Assembly (NCBI RefSeq): GCF_001411555.2
Contig: NW_023361359.1
Location: forward strand, 413,319-477,318
Direction of reading: 5' to 3'
DNA from: Juglans regia
Taxonomy: Eukaryota > Streptophyta > Magnoliopsida > Fagales > Juglandaceae
DNA: 64,000 nt
The notes beneath the pieces were generated by a model. It was not told the origin of the DNA. It searched no databases and saw only the letters and a list, made by a program, of their open reading frames with translations. Shown one piece after another: positions 25,192 to 35,942 of this stretch (position 1 is its first letter; each line of letters begins with the position of its first letter). The position numbers and the translations under genes are program-made.

Positions 25192-25958
25192 CTACATCAC
25201 GCACTCTTAAGGATTATTTGCAGCCCGCTCACACCACTACACCTTCATGCATTGTTTTACTTGATGATGCACCTAATTTTTCTATTAAGCATGGCATGAT
25301 GTCAGTGACACCTTAGTTCCACAAGATGGATTATGTGAGTCCTTACCAGGACCTAACAGACTTTGAGTTGGCCAACACTACTTTTATCAATAGAACCATT
25401 ACTGATGAATTTATTAGACTTATTTTATTTCCTTTCTCTTTAAAGGATAAAGAGAAAATTTGGTTTAATTCTTTAAGGCCTAATTCCATATCTCTAGTTG
25501 GTCTGATATGCAGTGTGAGTTCTTACAAAAAAAATTTCCTTTTCAAATGAGTCGATTTTTACAAGAGCAAATTAGCCAATTCAATTAGAGACCTGATGAG
25601 ACTTTCCAGATCAGTTGGGAAAGGTTTAAGGATTTGGTAAACATCTGAGGGCTATTACTAGTGGGGGCAGATATGAGCTTAAGGAGGACACTAACGTTCA
25701 AGCTTGAATAGCTGCATTGACTACAAGATTGGAGGTTATGGAGATGGGAAAAGTGAAGGCCATGAAAGTAGTAGAGGCATGTTCTTTATGCGATGATTCG
25801 AACCACATGACCCAAGATTGCTCGATTATGATAGTATATTATGAAAATGGGTTTGAGCAGATGCAATAAGCAAACTGGGTAAAAAGTGCACAAAATAAGC
25901 CTTTCTCCTACACATATAATCCAAGCTGGAGAAATCACCTAAGTTTCTCATGGAGGAA
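25192..25958 (+). pseudogene. gag: Athila-like gag of the base element, middle part
   Basis: This continues the gag begun at 178. It shows RTLKDYLQP, TPSCIVLLDDAPNFSIKHG, a TAG stop at 25314, then FHKMDYVSPYQDLTDFELA and the capsid core (LFPFSLKDKEKIWFNSL). Frame breaks fall near 25548 and in 25600-25700. A zinc knuckle (CSLCDDSNHMTQDC, near 25782) precedes YTYNPSWRNHLSFSWRN, where a minus-strand LTR interrupts it. The same SFSWRN context is followed by the rest of gag at 31011. Confidence 0.85.
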
Positions 25959-25969
25959 TGCGACGCCCC

Positions 25970-28900
25970 TGTAACGCCCGTCGTTGTGGTGGGACTTTTT
26001 ACAAAATTATTTTAGAAAAGACGACGGGTATTACTGTTCGATTTAAAGCTTTTTACTTCCATACCAAGGGTGCAAGACTCTACGTTTATAAAATAAAATG
26101 TGCTTTTAGAATAAAAGAGGTTTACAGCAGAAAACATTAATCTTACAATGAAAATGCCTCTCATACATTGAAAATCTCATGCCTAGAATTCCGTGCTCTT
26201 CCCCATGGGTTGTGTCCACCTGACGTGTACTTCTCATTCAGTCCCTGTGGGGGGGGAGGGGCATACATAAAAACTAAAATGAGTCGATGATTCATAAGCA
26301 TTACTTCATATAGTTAAAATATAATAACATAGGTTTTCATTCATGCATTCATCATTCAATGCATACTATACGTACATGCATACATGCATACGTGCATTCT
26401 TTTGAAAACATCACTAGACGGGGTTTTTCTTTTGAAAGGGGTTTTCTTTTCGTAAAACGTTTCTCCCGTCACTACCTTCACTTCTTCAAGAGTTCGATGC
26501 ATTCATGCGTTTATGCCTTCATACATTCGTTCTTATCACTTTCATAGGCCAGTACACACTGTTACGCCCCGTGTGTTGGGGTTAGCGGTCTTCCTTTGGA
26601 CCCGGACTCCGCCAATGGCCACGGGTTGGGAATCCCTTTTCAGTCAGGGGCAGCACTGGGTGCACTTCTAGTACTACTTACCCGACATTGCAATCTGCCC
26701 ATTCATTGGTACCCTTTTCATTCATTCATATGGCCGTTACGTATCTTCATACAGTAAACGTTCATTTCATTTCAGTCCTTTCTTTCAGTTCAGTCCATTC
26801 ATTTTTAGTCCTTTTCATTTAACAGTTCAGTTTAGGGAAAAACATCATTTAAAACATGGGTTTAAACATCGTCTTTCATGGCATCCATAAGCATCAGTTC
26901 ATGGCATCCATAAAAACATCAGTTCATAGGGACATTTTAACATCAGTTCACAGGGACCGTTTTAAAACACTTTCTTCACGTCAGTCAAAGCATCAGTCAA
27001 AATCTCAGGGCGCAGGCCTCGACGTTCCTTTTCTTTTCTTTGGAAAATACATACAATAGATATAGCGTATAGTCATCCATTCACATGTGTACAATTAATA
27101 CTTTGGGTGCGTAAAAAGGGGCTGCCAAGGAGGGGCCATTACATACTTATACCTTTGAACACTTAGCATGCTTTCGTAAAACGTCTTTCATGTCATTTTA
27201 AAGAGAAAGCGTTTCGTTTTTATTTTCGTATATTTTAAAAAACTCTAGAAGAGTATGAACATAATACTTACCTGGGCTCCATACTACTTTCATATCATGC
27301 AGTCCATTCATGTGCATGTCAGATGGCAACCTACATGCATACACATAACCTTGACGTCATTCTCTATCTAGTACATAAGCAACTTAAACTAGAAATAGAA
27401 CTACACTTCACTTGGAACACTCTCCTTCTATCCCGTGCTGCTCTTACGTGCCCTTTTACTATTCTAAATCCTTCGGGGACCACTTATGGTCACTATCTCT
27501 TCCTAACTCGACGTTCTTGCCTCGAGTGCTCATCACTAAAGTGAACCCGTGATTCACTTAGGATTAAGACACTAAGACATTGGTCTTCCTTTCCCTGTTA
27601 ACCACATTCCGACGCATGATTCCGACCGATAGAATCACGCATCCCAATCCTAACGATACACCCGTCACTTCCTTCATGCACCTTAGCCCACACTAAATCC
27701 TTATTCTCATCCATACAAGCCACACTGCTCTAAGCCAACTCTGAGGCTTAAGCACCATGTAACTATGCTCAGGACAGATTACGTATTACATATGGTGAAT
27801 CCATCCGGTACATGTGTCTAACCTGATTACACACGTACCTTACCCCTTTATCACTTAGGACCAACATATAACACGTTGATCACCTGCTTGTGTAACAATC
27901 ACCATACTCTGATACCAACCTTCTCTTAACCCGGCTAGCATGACTCTTCATGCTACCCATACCTTTTGACAGTTCATCCCAACACTTAACATGAGAATAC
28001 TCCATTCACAACTACGCCTTATGTCACGTCATATAGCTTAAGACTACTCCCAAGCTATACCGTGACCTTGTCACATCACCTGACATCCCATTATGCCATT
28101 CTTACGCCAACTTCTAACTCATCACGAGTATGGTTCCTCACATACTACTATCTCATCGTGACATGTCATCACGATCCCTCTGCGCCATTCCTAAGCTAAC
28201 TCCTCACCTGTCATAAGAAAGACTGCCGGTAACCATGTCACTTCGTGACATTCCCCAGTCAAGCTTTCGCTACGCACTCTTACACTTGTTCTACTACTTC
28301 ACCCATACTTCCAGCCATAAGTCAATTACGGTGACACCCATCACCTCAGACTACAGGCTACACCATAACTACTTCGAGACACTATTCCACTGTTCTCGAC
28401 ACTACTCACCACGCTCTATGCCCATCAACCACACAATCATCCTTATCTCTGCGACACGCTGCATGGTGTGTCGCTGGACCTCTTGGAGTACACTCCATGT
28501 ATACTCCCTTTTCACAAGCTACGCCACATCACCACTATGGCGTACATGCCATATGGTGCATTGCTCCATCACATGGAGTACACTCTGTGTGTACTTCCTT
28601 CATACACTTATGCCATGCATCACCATTATGGCATACCTGCCATATGGTGCACCACTACATCACATGGAGTACACTCTGCATGTACTCCCTTCATATACAC
28701 TATGCCACACACAGAGTACACTCAGCGTGTACTTTTCCCATTCCACAATATGCCAGGAGGGTATATTTTACATATACTCTCCTTATCCCACACTAGACAG
28801 ATACGCCCAACACTTCACATACACAGCACATCACATCTCCATACAACACAGCGAACTCCACAATACTAACAGCACAGTCCACAACCTAATCAACTAATCA

Positions 28901-29207
28901 ACATCTAACATAAATAACAAAGGATAGAGGGTTATACCATCGACATGATAACCCGTGCGTTGCTCATTGACCGTCACAACCAATGATGTCGGAAGGGTCG
29001 TACGTGGCGGCTAACCCACGTATGGTGGTTGTTTGGGCATTTGGATAGCTAAGTGCAGTCTTAGAAGGGTCATGGTGGCCTTGTGATGGTGGCAAGGAGA
29101 GTAACACAGCGGATCTAGCCATGTGCAGTGGTAGTCAGCCACGCACAATGGCTGTCCATCACGTGCAGTGGCTACCCACCACATAAAGTGGTGGTTTGGA
29201 CCTAGGA
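25970..29207 (-). mobile_element. Truncated LTR of the 7084-12371 family
   Basis: It begins tgtaacgcccgtcg and follows the 7084 LTR block by block: the conserved island at 26537-26751, the short open stretch near 27114, the minisatellite at 28485, and the cacataaagtggtggtttgg-type phrase near 29180. Homology stops at about 29207, which corresponds to 11113 in the other copy. The U3 and TATA part (about 1.25 kb) is missing. It lies 11 bp inside the end of the 25959-31010 LTR. No protein is encoded. Confidence 0.8.
28485..28735. repeat. Short version of the 90-bp minisatellite
   Basis: Units start with ggagtacac at 28485, 28575 and 28666 (spacing 90 and 91), then a degenerate gagtacac unit at about 28710. 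The copy in the 7084 LTR has nine such units, so copy number differs between the two LTRs. Confidence 0.88.
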
Positions 29208-30070
29208 TTCGGCACAATTTCATCATGCATAAATACACATGCATAAATACAAACCACAATTTCATGAATAAATACACAAGGGCCGAATATATCATCATGG
29301 AATATCATGCTTCAAACCACAATTTCATACAAATATTCATTGCATCACATAGGCCAAATACACATACATGAAATAATAGCAATGGTCAAACAAATGATCA
29401 CACAAGAGTTCACGTAATATATACAAATGATATCCAAGATGAGTTGGAAGTTTACTTACAAAAAGTCCGACGATAATATTAGTGAAATCTGAAAATATAA
29501 TGTAGCATATTCGAAATCAACTCACCAAAAACCCTAGATTCCGAAAATGTGAGTGAACGTGAGTGTAGTGATATTTTCAAAAATCTCTCTCATGCTAAAA
29601 ACCCTAGGGCCGAAACCTTTGAAGATTAAAAATCCTAGTTTTTCTTTTGAGCTAAAACCGAACCTTGCACTACCCTAGATCACGTGTTCATGTGTTCAAA
29701 ACATTAAGAACATCACGGGTTCAATCTTCTTTGAAGATAAAATCCTAGTTTCTAGAGTGAAAATGGGTGGTTTTGTGAGAAAAAAATCCTAAATCCGAAA
29801 ATGACTAGATGAGTTCTTCACTTGTTCTTGTGTGTGCATCAAGGAAAGAAGTGAAGTGATTCTTGCCTCCAAGGGTAGAGCTCCTACTCGAAATATGGTG
29901 AGTGGTTTCTTGGTGATACATGAAAATGGAGGTAAGTAAGATGGTGTTTGACTAGTGAGAAGATGTGGGAAAATAGAAACTAGAGAGAGAATAAGTGTGG
30001 TGGCCGAAATGCACTAGGAGAACAAGAAAACTTTTTGCAAAAAGGACTCCCCCATTTTCGGCTACCTCCT

Positions 30071-30077
30071 TATATAG
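30071..30077 (-). promoter_or_regulatory. TATA box of the 25959-31010 LTR
   Basis: The minus strand reads actatataagg across this site, about 930 bp inside the LTR start. A purine/pyrimidine-skewed leader follows. Confidence 0.5.
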
Positions 30078-31010
30078 TGTCTCTCAAAGCTTTTTCACCA
30101 ACCAATACATGTAAGACAAGTGGCAAAACCTCCTTCCCTTTTCCCTCAAGATGGGACTTGCATGGGGAAGACCAAAGGGTGACTTGGGGTTGGTGTTGTC
30201 ATGTGGCCTTTTCTGCCCAAAACCAAAACCCTTTCTTGCCTCCAATTCCATTTTGCCCTTCCATTATTGCTAGATTCAATGTATCAAAAGGTCAAATGGT
30301 AATTTCCTTCAAAACCCTAATCTTCCTAAGATTTCCCTCCAATGCATGGGTGACATGTGGCATGAGGAGTGTGTGTGTATTCTTGGGAGCCGAAATCACC
30401 ATGTCACTTGAGGTGATTTTTGTGTCTTTCCCTAGGTTGCCCTTTTGGATCTCTCCCTTTCCCCCTTTTGCCGTCGGCTACAAGCTTCCCTTTTTTCTCA
30501 AAAAGTCTTCTACAACATGCTTTTTATCTTCCCTAGTATGACACATCTTGGAACTCACAAAATTACTTTTTGTCCTAACTTGACATGTGTCCATGGGAAC
30601 TTGTGTCTTGCAAAAAGTGGCGCCTACACTCCAAAAACTAAAACCCAATGTTCCTCTTTCTGCTTCTTCCATTTTTCACCTATGGATCCAATGCATGGTT
30701 GACAAGTGTCAACTTAGCCTTTTTCCAAAAGATCAAAAACTCCTTCTTGAAGCTAACTGGCGCCTCCTCCTTGACCCATGGCTTAACTTTGGCCTCCTAA
30801 AGTAAATACTCTTCATGGGCTTATTTCCTTGGGCCGAGTCCCTCTATTTCCTTTGGAGGGCTAACAAGCTTTATACTAACAGATCCATATACCATTTAAA
30901 AATAGAAATTAGTCTAATGGGCTTTTCCATACTTAACCAAAAATTTGAAGACACATCATCATCCATACAAAATGTAAATACAATTCCTTACAAAAATTCA
31001 GGATGTCACA

Positions 31011-31440
31011 AGGAATGATCAACTTGGCTGGTCTCCATGACCTTCTCAGCAGCCATTTCATCAGGTTATTCCTCAGCACCAGTATCTACCATATTAGACT
31101 TCTAAGAGCTATCCTTTTGTAGCATCTCCAATATTTCAGTCTCATGTAGCTGCACTGAGTTCTCAGCCTCAACCATCTACTCCACCTAAGAAGTCTTTTG
31201 ATGACAGTATGGCATAGATGGCCAATATACTTAAGCAATTCATGCTAATTCAGGCCAAAACATTTAGGGGAGGTTATTGAGACAACGAAGGTTGTTATTA
31301 CTTTGAGAAGTGGAAAGGAAGTTCCCCAACTTGAGATGACCATGGATAGATAGGTAGTTGCTCCTACACCTAAAGATGTAACAAAGACTGATGATGTCAA
31401 AAAAGAACCAGAGGAAGTGAGGCCAGAGTCAAAGAAGCCT
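31011..31440 (+). pseudogene. gag: Athila-like gag of the base element, C-terminal part
   Basis: The piece resumes directly after the aggaa target copy. It shows a Pro/Gln-rich stretch (QQPFHQ and similar), then ETTKVVITLRSGKEVPQLE, the conserved tail that ends Athila gag and leads into protease. Stops near 31048, 31097 and 31351 break it. Confidence 0.75.
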
Positions 31441-31478
31441 GTGAGTGCAAAGGCCGAAACTAGTAGGGGTATCGACCT

Positions 31479-32121
31479 GTGGTTCCCTATCCTCAAAGAT
31501 TGGTAGCTAGACAAGAGAAGAAATACCGTACTGAGATTCAAGAAATCTTCAAGCAAGTGAAGATTAACATTTCACTCCTGGTTGCCATACAACAAGTTCC
31601 TTCGTATGCAAAATTTTTGAAGGACTTGTGCATAGTGAAGAGAAAGCTTAATGTAAAGAGGAAAGCTTTTTTAACAGAGCAAGTCAGTGCATTGAGATTG
31701 AGCTCAGAGATCCCGGCTCTCCCAATATTTCCATTATGATTGGTGAGTCATGCATTGGGAGAGCTCTACTTGATTTGAGGAGTAGTGTGAACTTGCTACC
31801 GTTCTTAGTATATGAGCAGTTGGGATTGGGTGAGCTGAAAAAGACCTCCATCATGCTATAGTTGGCTGACATATCAGTCAAGGTGCTGAGGGGTATTGTT
31901 GAAGATGTGTTGGTTCAGGGGATTTTGTAGTTCTTGATATGCTGCATCTAGTCTCTACTATTTACCATGCGCCTGTCATCCTTGGACGCCCATTCCTTGT
32001 TACCTCTAAACCGCTGATCAATTGTCGAAGTGGAGTACTGAAGCACACATTCGGAAATATGACATTGGAGATGAATGTGTTCAACACATGCAAGATGCCT
32101 AGTGGATGCGACGATTCATAG
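31479..32121 (+). pseudogene. Athila-like protease region
   Basis: The first part reads PYPQRLVA and EIFKQVKINISLLVAIQQVP, the usual linker before protease. The aspartic protease core follows near 31766 as LLDLRSSVNLLP, where the Gly of the D-x-G motif is Arg. The closing VILGRPFLVTSKPLI stretch (near 31977) is typical for this family. A frame change at about 31735 and stops near 31858 and 31927 break it. In life it would cut the Gag-Pol polyprotein. Confidence 0.82.
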
Positions 32122-32277
32122 GTGCATGCAATTGATATGGTATATGATTTTGACATTTCGGAGTTGTTATCGGCATTTGATTCCTAGAGTGCATTTGAAG
32201 ATGACTTTCCCAAGCAGTCTGAGGCTTTTGTTGAGAAAGTTCCTTTGTCATTAGAGTTGACAGAATCGGTTGGGTAG

Positions 32278-33258
32278 TTGATAAAGATAGATGGGTCTCC
32301 GCAGTTATCAAATGTGAGTTACACGAGCAGTTGGCGTAGGCTAGTCTTTGAAGCTCTTGATTTACTAGAAGTCATGAAGTCATTAGAAGAAGAAATACCA
32401 ACACTGGAGTTGAAGCCAATACCCAAGGACTTGAAGTGCATTTTTCTTGGCCAAGTTGAGGGCACATTTCCTGTAGTCATTTCTTCTCAGTTTACTTCGA
32501 AGAAAGAAGCTGAATTATTCATAGTGCTAAGAAAACATCAAGAAGCGATAGGCTGGACTATCGTAGACATCAAGGGTATTGACCCTTCGATCTGTACCCA
32601 CAACATTTTTCTAGAAGGAGATGCGAGACCAGTTCGTGATGCACAACAGAGGTTGAATCCCACCATGAAGGAGGTGGTGAAGAAAAAGGTGTTGAAATTG
32701 TTAGCTGTGGGCATTATCTATCTTATCTTTGATAGCAAGTAGGTAAGTCTGACACAGGTAGTCTTAAAAAAACCTGGTTTGACTGTCATTGAAAATGCTA
32801 ATGGTGAATTGATCCCAACTAGGAAGGTAATGGGTTGGAGAATGTGTATCGACTACCGAAAGTTGAATTCGATTAGTCGAAAAGATCATTCCCCATTACC
32901 TTTCATTGATAAGATTTTAGAGAAAGTAGTTGATAATACTTTTTATTATTTTCTAGATGGGTTTTCTTGTTATTATCAAATTTTCATAGCACCAGAGGAT
33001 CAAGAGAAGACAACCTTCACTTGCCCTTTTGGTTCGTTTGCTTTTAGAAGAATGCCATTTGGTTTATGCAATGCACCCGCTACTTTTCAGCTCTGTATGA
33101 TGAGCATTTTTTCTAACATGATTGATGACATGTGTGAGGTTTTTATGGATGACTTTTCTTTGCTTCATAAATATTTTCATGTTTATTTGAAAACTTTTGT
33201 TGCTATTTTGAAAAGATGTGAGGAGAAACATTTATTGCTGAATTGGGAGAAATGTTAG
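32278..33258 (+). pseudogene. Athila-like reverse transcriptase
   Basis: The region before RT (LEEEIPTLELKPIPKDLKCIFLG) and the RT itself are in one frame, with a TAG at 32740 and a gap to 32779. Motifs: WRMCIDYRKLN, FLDGFSCYYQIFIAPEDQEK, TFTCPFGSFAFRRMPFGLCN and the catalytic FMDD at 33142-33153. These features are specific to Athila and not to the chromoviruses elsewhere in this window. A TAG at 33256 ends the open part just before the usual HFMV motif. Confidence 0.88.
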
Positions 33259-33279
33259 TTTATGGTCAGTAGTGGTTTG

Positions 33280-33818
33280 GTACTTGGACATTTAGTTTCT
33301 GAACGGGGCATAGTAGTATTGCAAAACCATTGTGTATTTTGTTGCAAAATGATATTGCTTTTGTTTGGACTGATGAGTGCTAGCATGCTTTTGAGACCCT
33401 AAAGGAACACTTAAGAGTTGCCCCTATTATGCTATCTCCTCGGTGGGACTTGCTGTTGGAGATTATGACGGACACTAGTGATGTCACTCTTGGTGTCGTT
33501 CTTGGCCAAAGAGTGGACAACAAGTCTTTGGTCATTTATTATGAAAGTCATACTTTGAATGATGCACTAAAAAATTATACAACCACAAAGAAGGAGTTGT
33601 TAGTTGTTGTATTTGCCTTAGATAAATTTTGTTCTTACATTATTGGGTCCCCTGTTATCATTTCTACTGACCATTATGCTCTTAAGTATTTGTTGGCAAA
33701 GAAGGATTCCAAACCCAGGTTAATTCGTTGGATTCTTTTGCTCCAAGAATTCAACATTACTATTCGGGATAAGAAGGGATGTGGTAGCCGATCACCAGTC
33801 ACGACTGCAACTACCTGA
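33280..33818 (+). pseudogene. Athila-like RNase H
   Basis: The frame has shifted relative to RT by 33429. The RNase H catalytic residues can be seen: Asp in [15 protein letters not shown], Glu in [14 protein letters not shown] and Asp in [11 protein letters not shown]. The frame is lost after KKGCGS near 33790. Part of the RT connection domain (33280-33420) appears only in another frame. Confidence 0.82.
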
Positions 33819-34020
33819 TGTGTCTACATCCACTCCTTCCTTGAATGATGATTTTCCTGATGAGCATCTTTTTGCAGTGTTGCGCGCTCCATGGTTTGGG
33901 GACATTTTGAATTACCTTGTCACTGATCGAATGTCGGCGCATTAGACAGCTCAGGAGAAGCGTAAGTTCCTTGTAGAGGTATGATTTTATTACTTTGACA
34001 CTTCTTATCTTTTAAGTATT

Positions 34021-34497
34021 GTGCTGATCAGTTGGTGCGTTGATGTATTCCTGATGATGAGTTCACCTTTGTTTTCCACTTTTGCCATACTGGGGCTTGT
34101 GGTGGACAATTTGCAGCTAACTGTTGCCAAAATTCTACACAGTAGACTCGATTGGCCCACCATTTTTAGAGATGTGGAGTCTTTCTACAAGGCCTGTGAG
34201 CCTTATCAGAAACTTGGAAAAATCATAGCATGTAAGATGATGCCCCTTTCTCCCCTATCCTTACACTTTATGGGACCATTCCCAAATTCATTTGGGAATT
34301 CCTACATTATAGTTGTTGTGGATTATGTTTCAAAATGGGTAGAGGCCAAACCTTGTAGAACAAATGATCTTAACGTTGTCATTTGTTTCTTGAAAGAATT
34401 GTTTGCATGTTTTGGCATCCAAGGCAATCATTAGTGATTGCGGTTAACATTTTTGTAACAAACATTTTCAAAAACATGCAGAAATATGGAGTGACCC
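34021..34497 (+). pseudogene. Athila-like integrase, truncated
   Basis: The zinc-binding region is partly visible ([21 protein letters not shown]; the usual Cys pair is reduced to C-x2-Y). The core shows [20 protein letters not shown] and SKWVEAKP; the position normally holding the first catalytic Asp is His. After [10 protein letters not shown] a stop occurs near 34432. Weak similarity continues to KYGVTH at about 34495. The next bases belong to a chromovirus RNase H. Confidence 0.85.
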
Positions 34498-34870
34498 ACA
34501 ATGTCTGACGCCTCTAAGATGGGATTAGAATGTGTGTTGATGCAAGAAGGAAGAGTTGTCATCTATGCTTCACGGCAACTCAAGGACCAGAAACAAAATT
34601 ATCCTACTCACGACTTAGAATTGGCTGCAGTAGTCTTTGCTTTGAAAATTTGGAGGCATTATCTGTATGGGGAGAAGTGCAAGGTATACATGGATCATAA
34701 GAGACTCAAGTATTTTTTTAGTCAGAAGAATCTACATATAAGGCAGAGAAGATGGGTTGAGACCATTAGTGATTACCAATGTGAGATTAAATATCACCCC
34801 GACAAGGCTAAGTTGTGGCTGATGCTTTTAGCCGCAAGACTCAGACCAACTTGCCATCTCTATTGGCTGA
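34498..34870 (+). pseudogene. Chromovirus RNase H
   Basis: The frame gives [17 protein letters not shown], then [20 protein letters not shown] and [11 protein letters not shown], which hold the Asp, Glu and Asp of the RNase H site. After KYHPDKAK the frame shifts near 34805; the expected VVADA-type ending is seen in another frame. About the first 20 residues of the domain are missing. Confidence 0.87.
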
Positions 34871-34880
34871 GATGAGGAGC

Positions 34881-35942
34881 TTGTTGATTGGAGACCCACC
34901 TCAGAATGCTAAATTAGCAATGATACAAGAGATTGTACCCATGACTGACAAAGAAATCTTAGAAGGTCAATGAAAGGACAACAAGCTAGAAAAGCTTAGA
35001 CAGAAGATCTTGAAGTCTGAAGGACAACAACATTTCACCATTGGGAAAAATGAGAAGCTGTACAATAAGGAGAGAAAAGTGATTCCCAATATCATTGAGC
35101 TGAAGGAAAAGATTCGAAGGGAAGCTCATTGTACCTCTTACACAGCTCATCCCGGCAGCATTAAAATGTATCGTGACTTGAAGAATCAATTTTGGTGGGA
35201 TGGAATCAAGAAAGATGTGGTAGAGTTCATAGCAAAATGCTCTATTTTCCAGTTGGTGAAGGTTGAACACCAAAGGCCAGCAGGAGAATCAACACCATTG
35301 CCAATTCCAGAATGGAAATGGGAGGATGTGTCAATGGATTTTGTGATAGGTTTGCCAAGGACGTCATCATGGAAGAATTCTATATGGGTCATAGTTGGCA
35401 GACTAAGAAAGAGTGCACATTTTCTACCCATAGCTAATATAGACTCTTTGGATAAGCTCTCTTGGATTTATGTGAAAGAGATAGTACGATTGCATGGAGT
35501 ACCGAAAGCCATAGTGTCGGACTGAGATACGCGTTTTACTTCACGCTTTTGGCAAAGTTTGTAAAAAATGTTGGGCACACATTTGTGGTATAGAAGTGCA
35601 TATCATCCGCTGACTGATGGACAGATTGAGCATACGATCCAATCTTTGGAGGACATGCTGCAAGCATGCATGCTGGATCTAACTGGTGATTGGGAAAGTC
35701 ACTTACCATTAGTGGAATTCGCTTACAATAATAGCTTCCAGGCCAAGATACATATGGCACCTTACAAGGCATTGTATGGGAGGAAATGTACATTCTTGTT
35801 GTATTGGGACTAAATTGGAGAAAAGAAGATGCTAGGACTCGAATACTTACAAGAGGTTCGAAAGCAAGTAGCCTTGATCCAAGAAAGGATGAAAGCGACC
35901 CAGAATCGTCAGAAGAGTTATGCCGACAACCGACGATGGAGT
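34881..35942 (+). repeat. Tandem duplication, first unit (1062 bp)
   Basis: Every stretch I compared between 34881-35942 and 35943-37004 is identical, including stop codons. The edges share only short homology (ggagcttg at the left edge, ggagtttg at the joint and right edge). There are no LTR ends or target duplications, so this is a local duplication and not a new insertion. Confidence 0.93.
35010..35813 (+). pseudogene. Chromovirus integrase, first copy
   Basis: The zinc-binding part shows His and His in AHCTSYTAHPGS and Cys in AKCSIF, where the second Cys of the usual pair is Phe. The core has Asp in [12 protein letters not shown], Asp in KAIVSD (followed by TGA at 35523), and Glu in DGQIEHTIQSLEDML. 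A TAA near 35562 and a TAG-type end near 35811 break it. The frame continues at 35829 with LEYLQEVRKQVALIQERMK, the usual region after the core. Confidence 0.88.

Larger units (their letters stand above)
25959..31010 (-). mobile_element. Solo LTR in minus orientation, with nested LTR
   Basis: It is flanked by a perfect aggaa duplication (25954-25958 and 31011-31015) within gag. Read on the minus strand it starts tgtgacatcctg (from 31010) and ends ggggcgtcgca (to 25959). Bases about 29207-31010 are its own sequence; the other end is only 11 bp (25959-25969). Between them sits the LTR starting at 25970. A TATA box on the minus strand is at 30071-30077. The 168-aa open frame at 30035-30541 has no recognisable domain. 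Confidence 0.8.
1..34497 (+). mobile_element. Athila-like Ty3/gypsy element, base layer, interrupted
   Basis: The coding pieces of one element can be followed across two large insertions: leader and gag start at 1-246, gag at 25192-25958, gag end and pol at 31011-34497. Gag resumes in phase across each insertion once one target duplication is discounted (ctgca/ctaca at 242-246 and 25192-25196; aggaa at 25954-25958 and 31011-31015). RT motifs (MCIDYRKLN, APEDQEKTTFTCPFG, FMDD) and the ITLRSGKEV gag tail are typical of the Athila lineage. The 5' LTR lies left of the window. The 3' end is lost at 34497, where the integrase joins a chromovirus. Many stops make it inactive. Confidence 0.85.

Noticed and set aside
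30035..30541. 168-aa open frame
   Set aside because: It lies antisense inside a minus-strand LTR upstream of its leader, has no recognisable domain and matches the composition of LTR U3/R sequence.
32278..34440. Integrated plant pararetrovirus (caulimovirid)
   Set aside because: An integrase follows RNase H, gag has Athila features, and there is no movement-protein frame. This is a gypsy retrotransposon.
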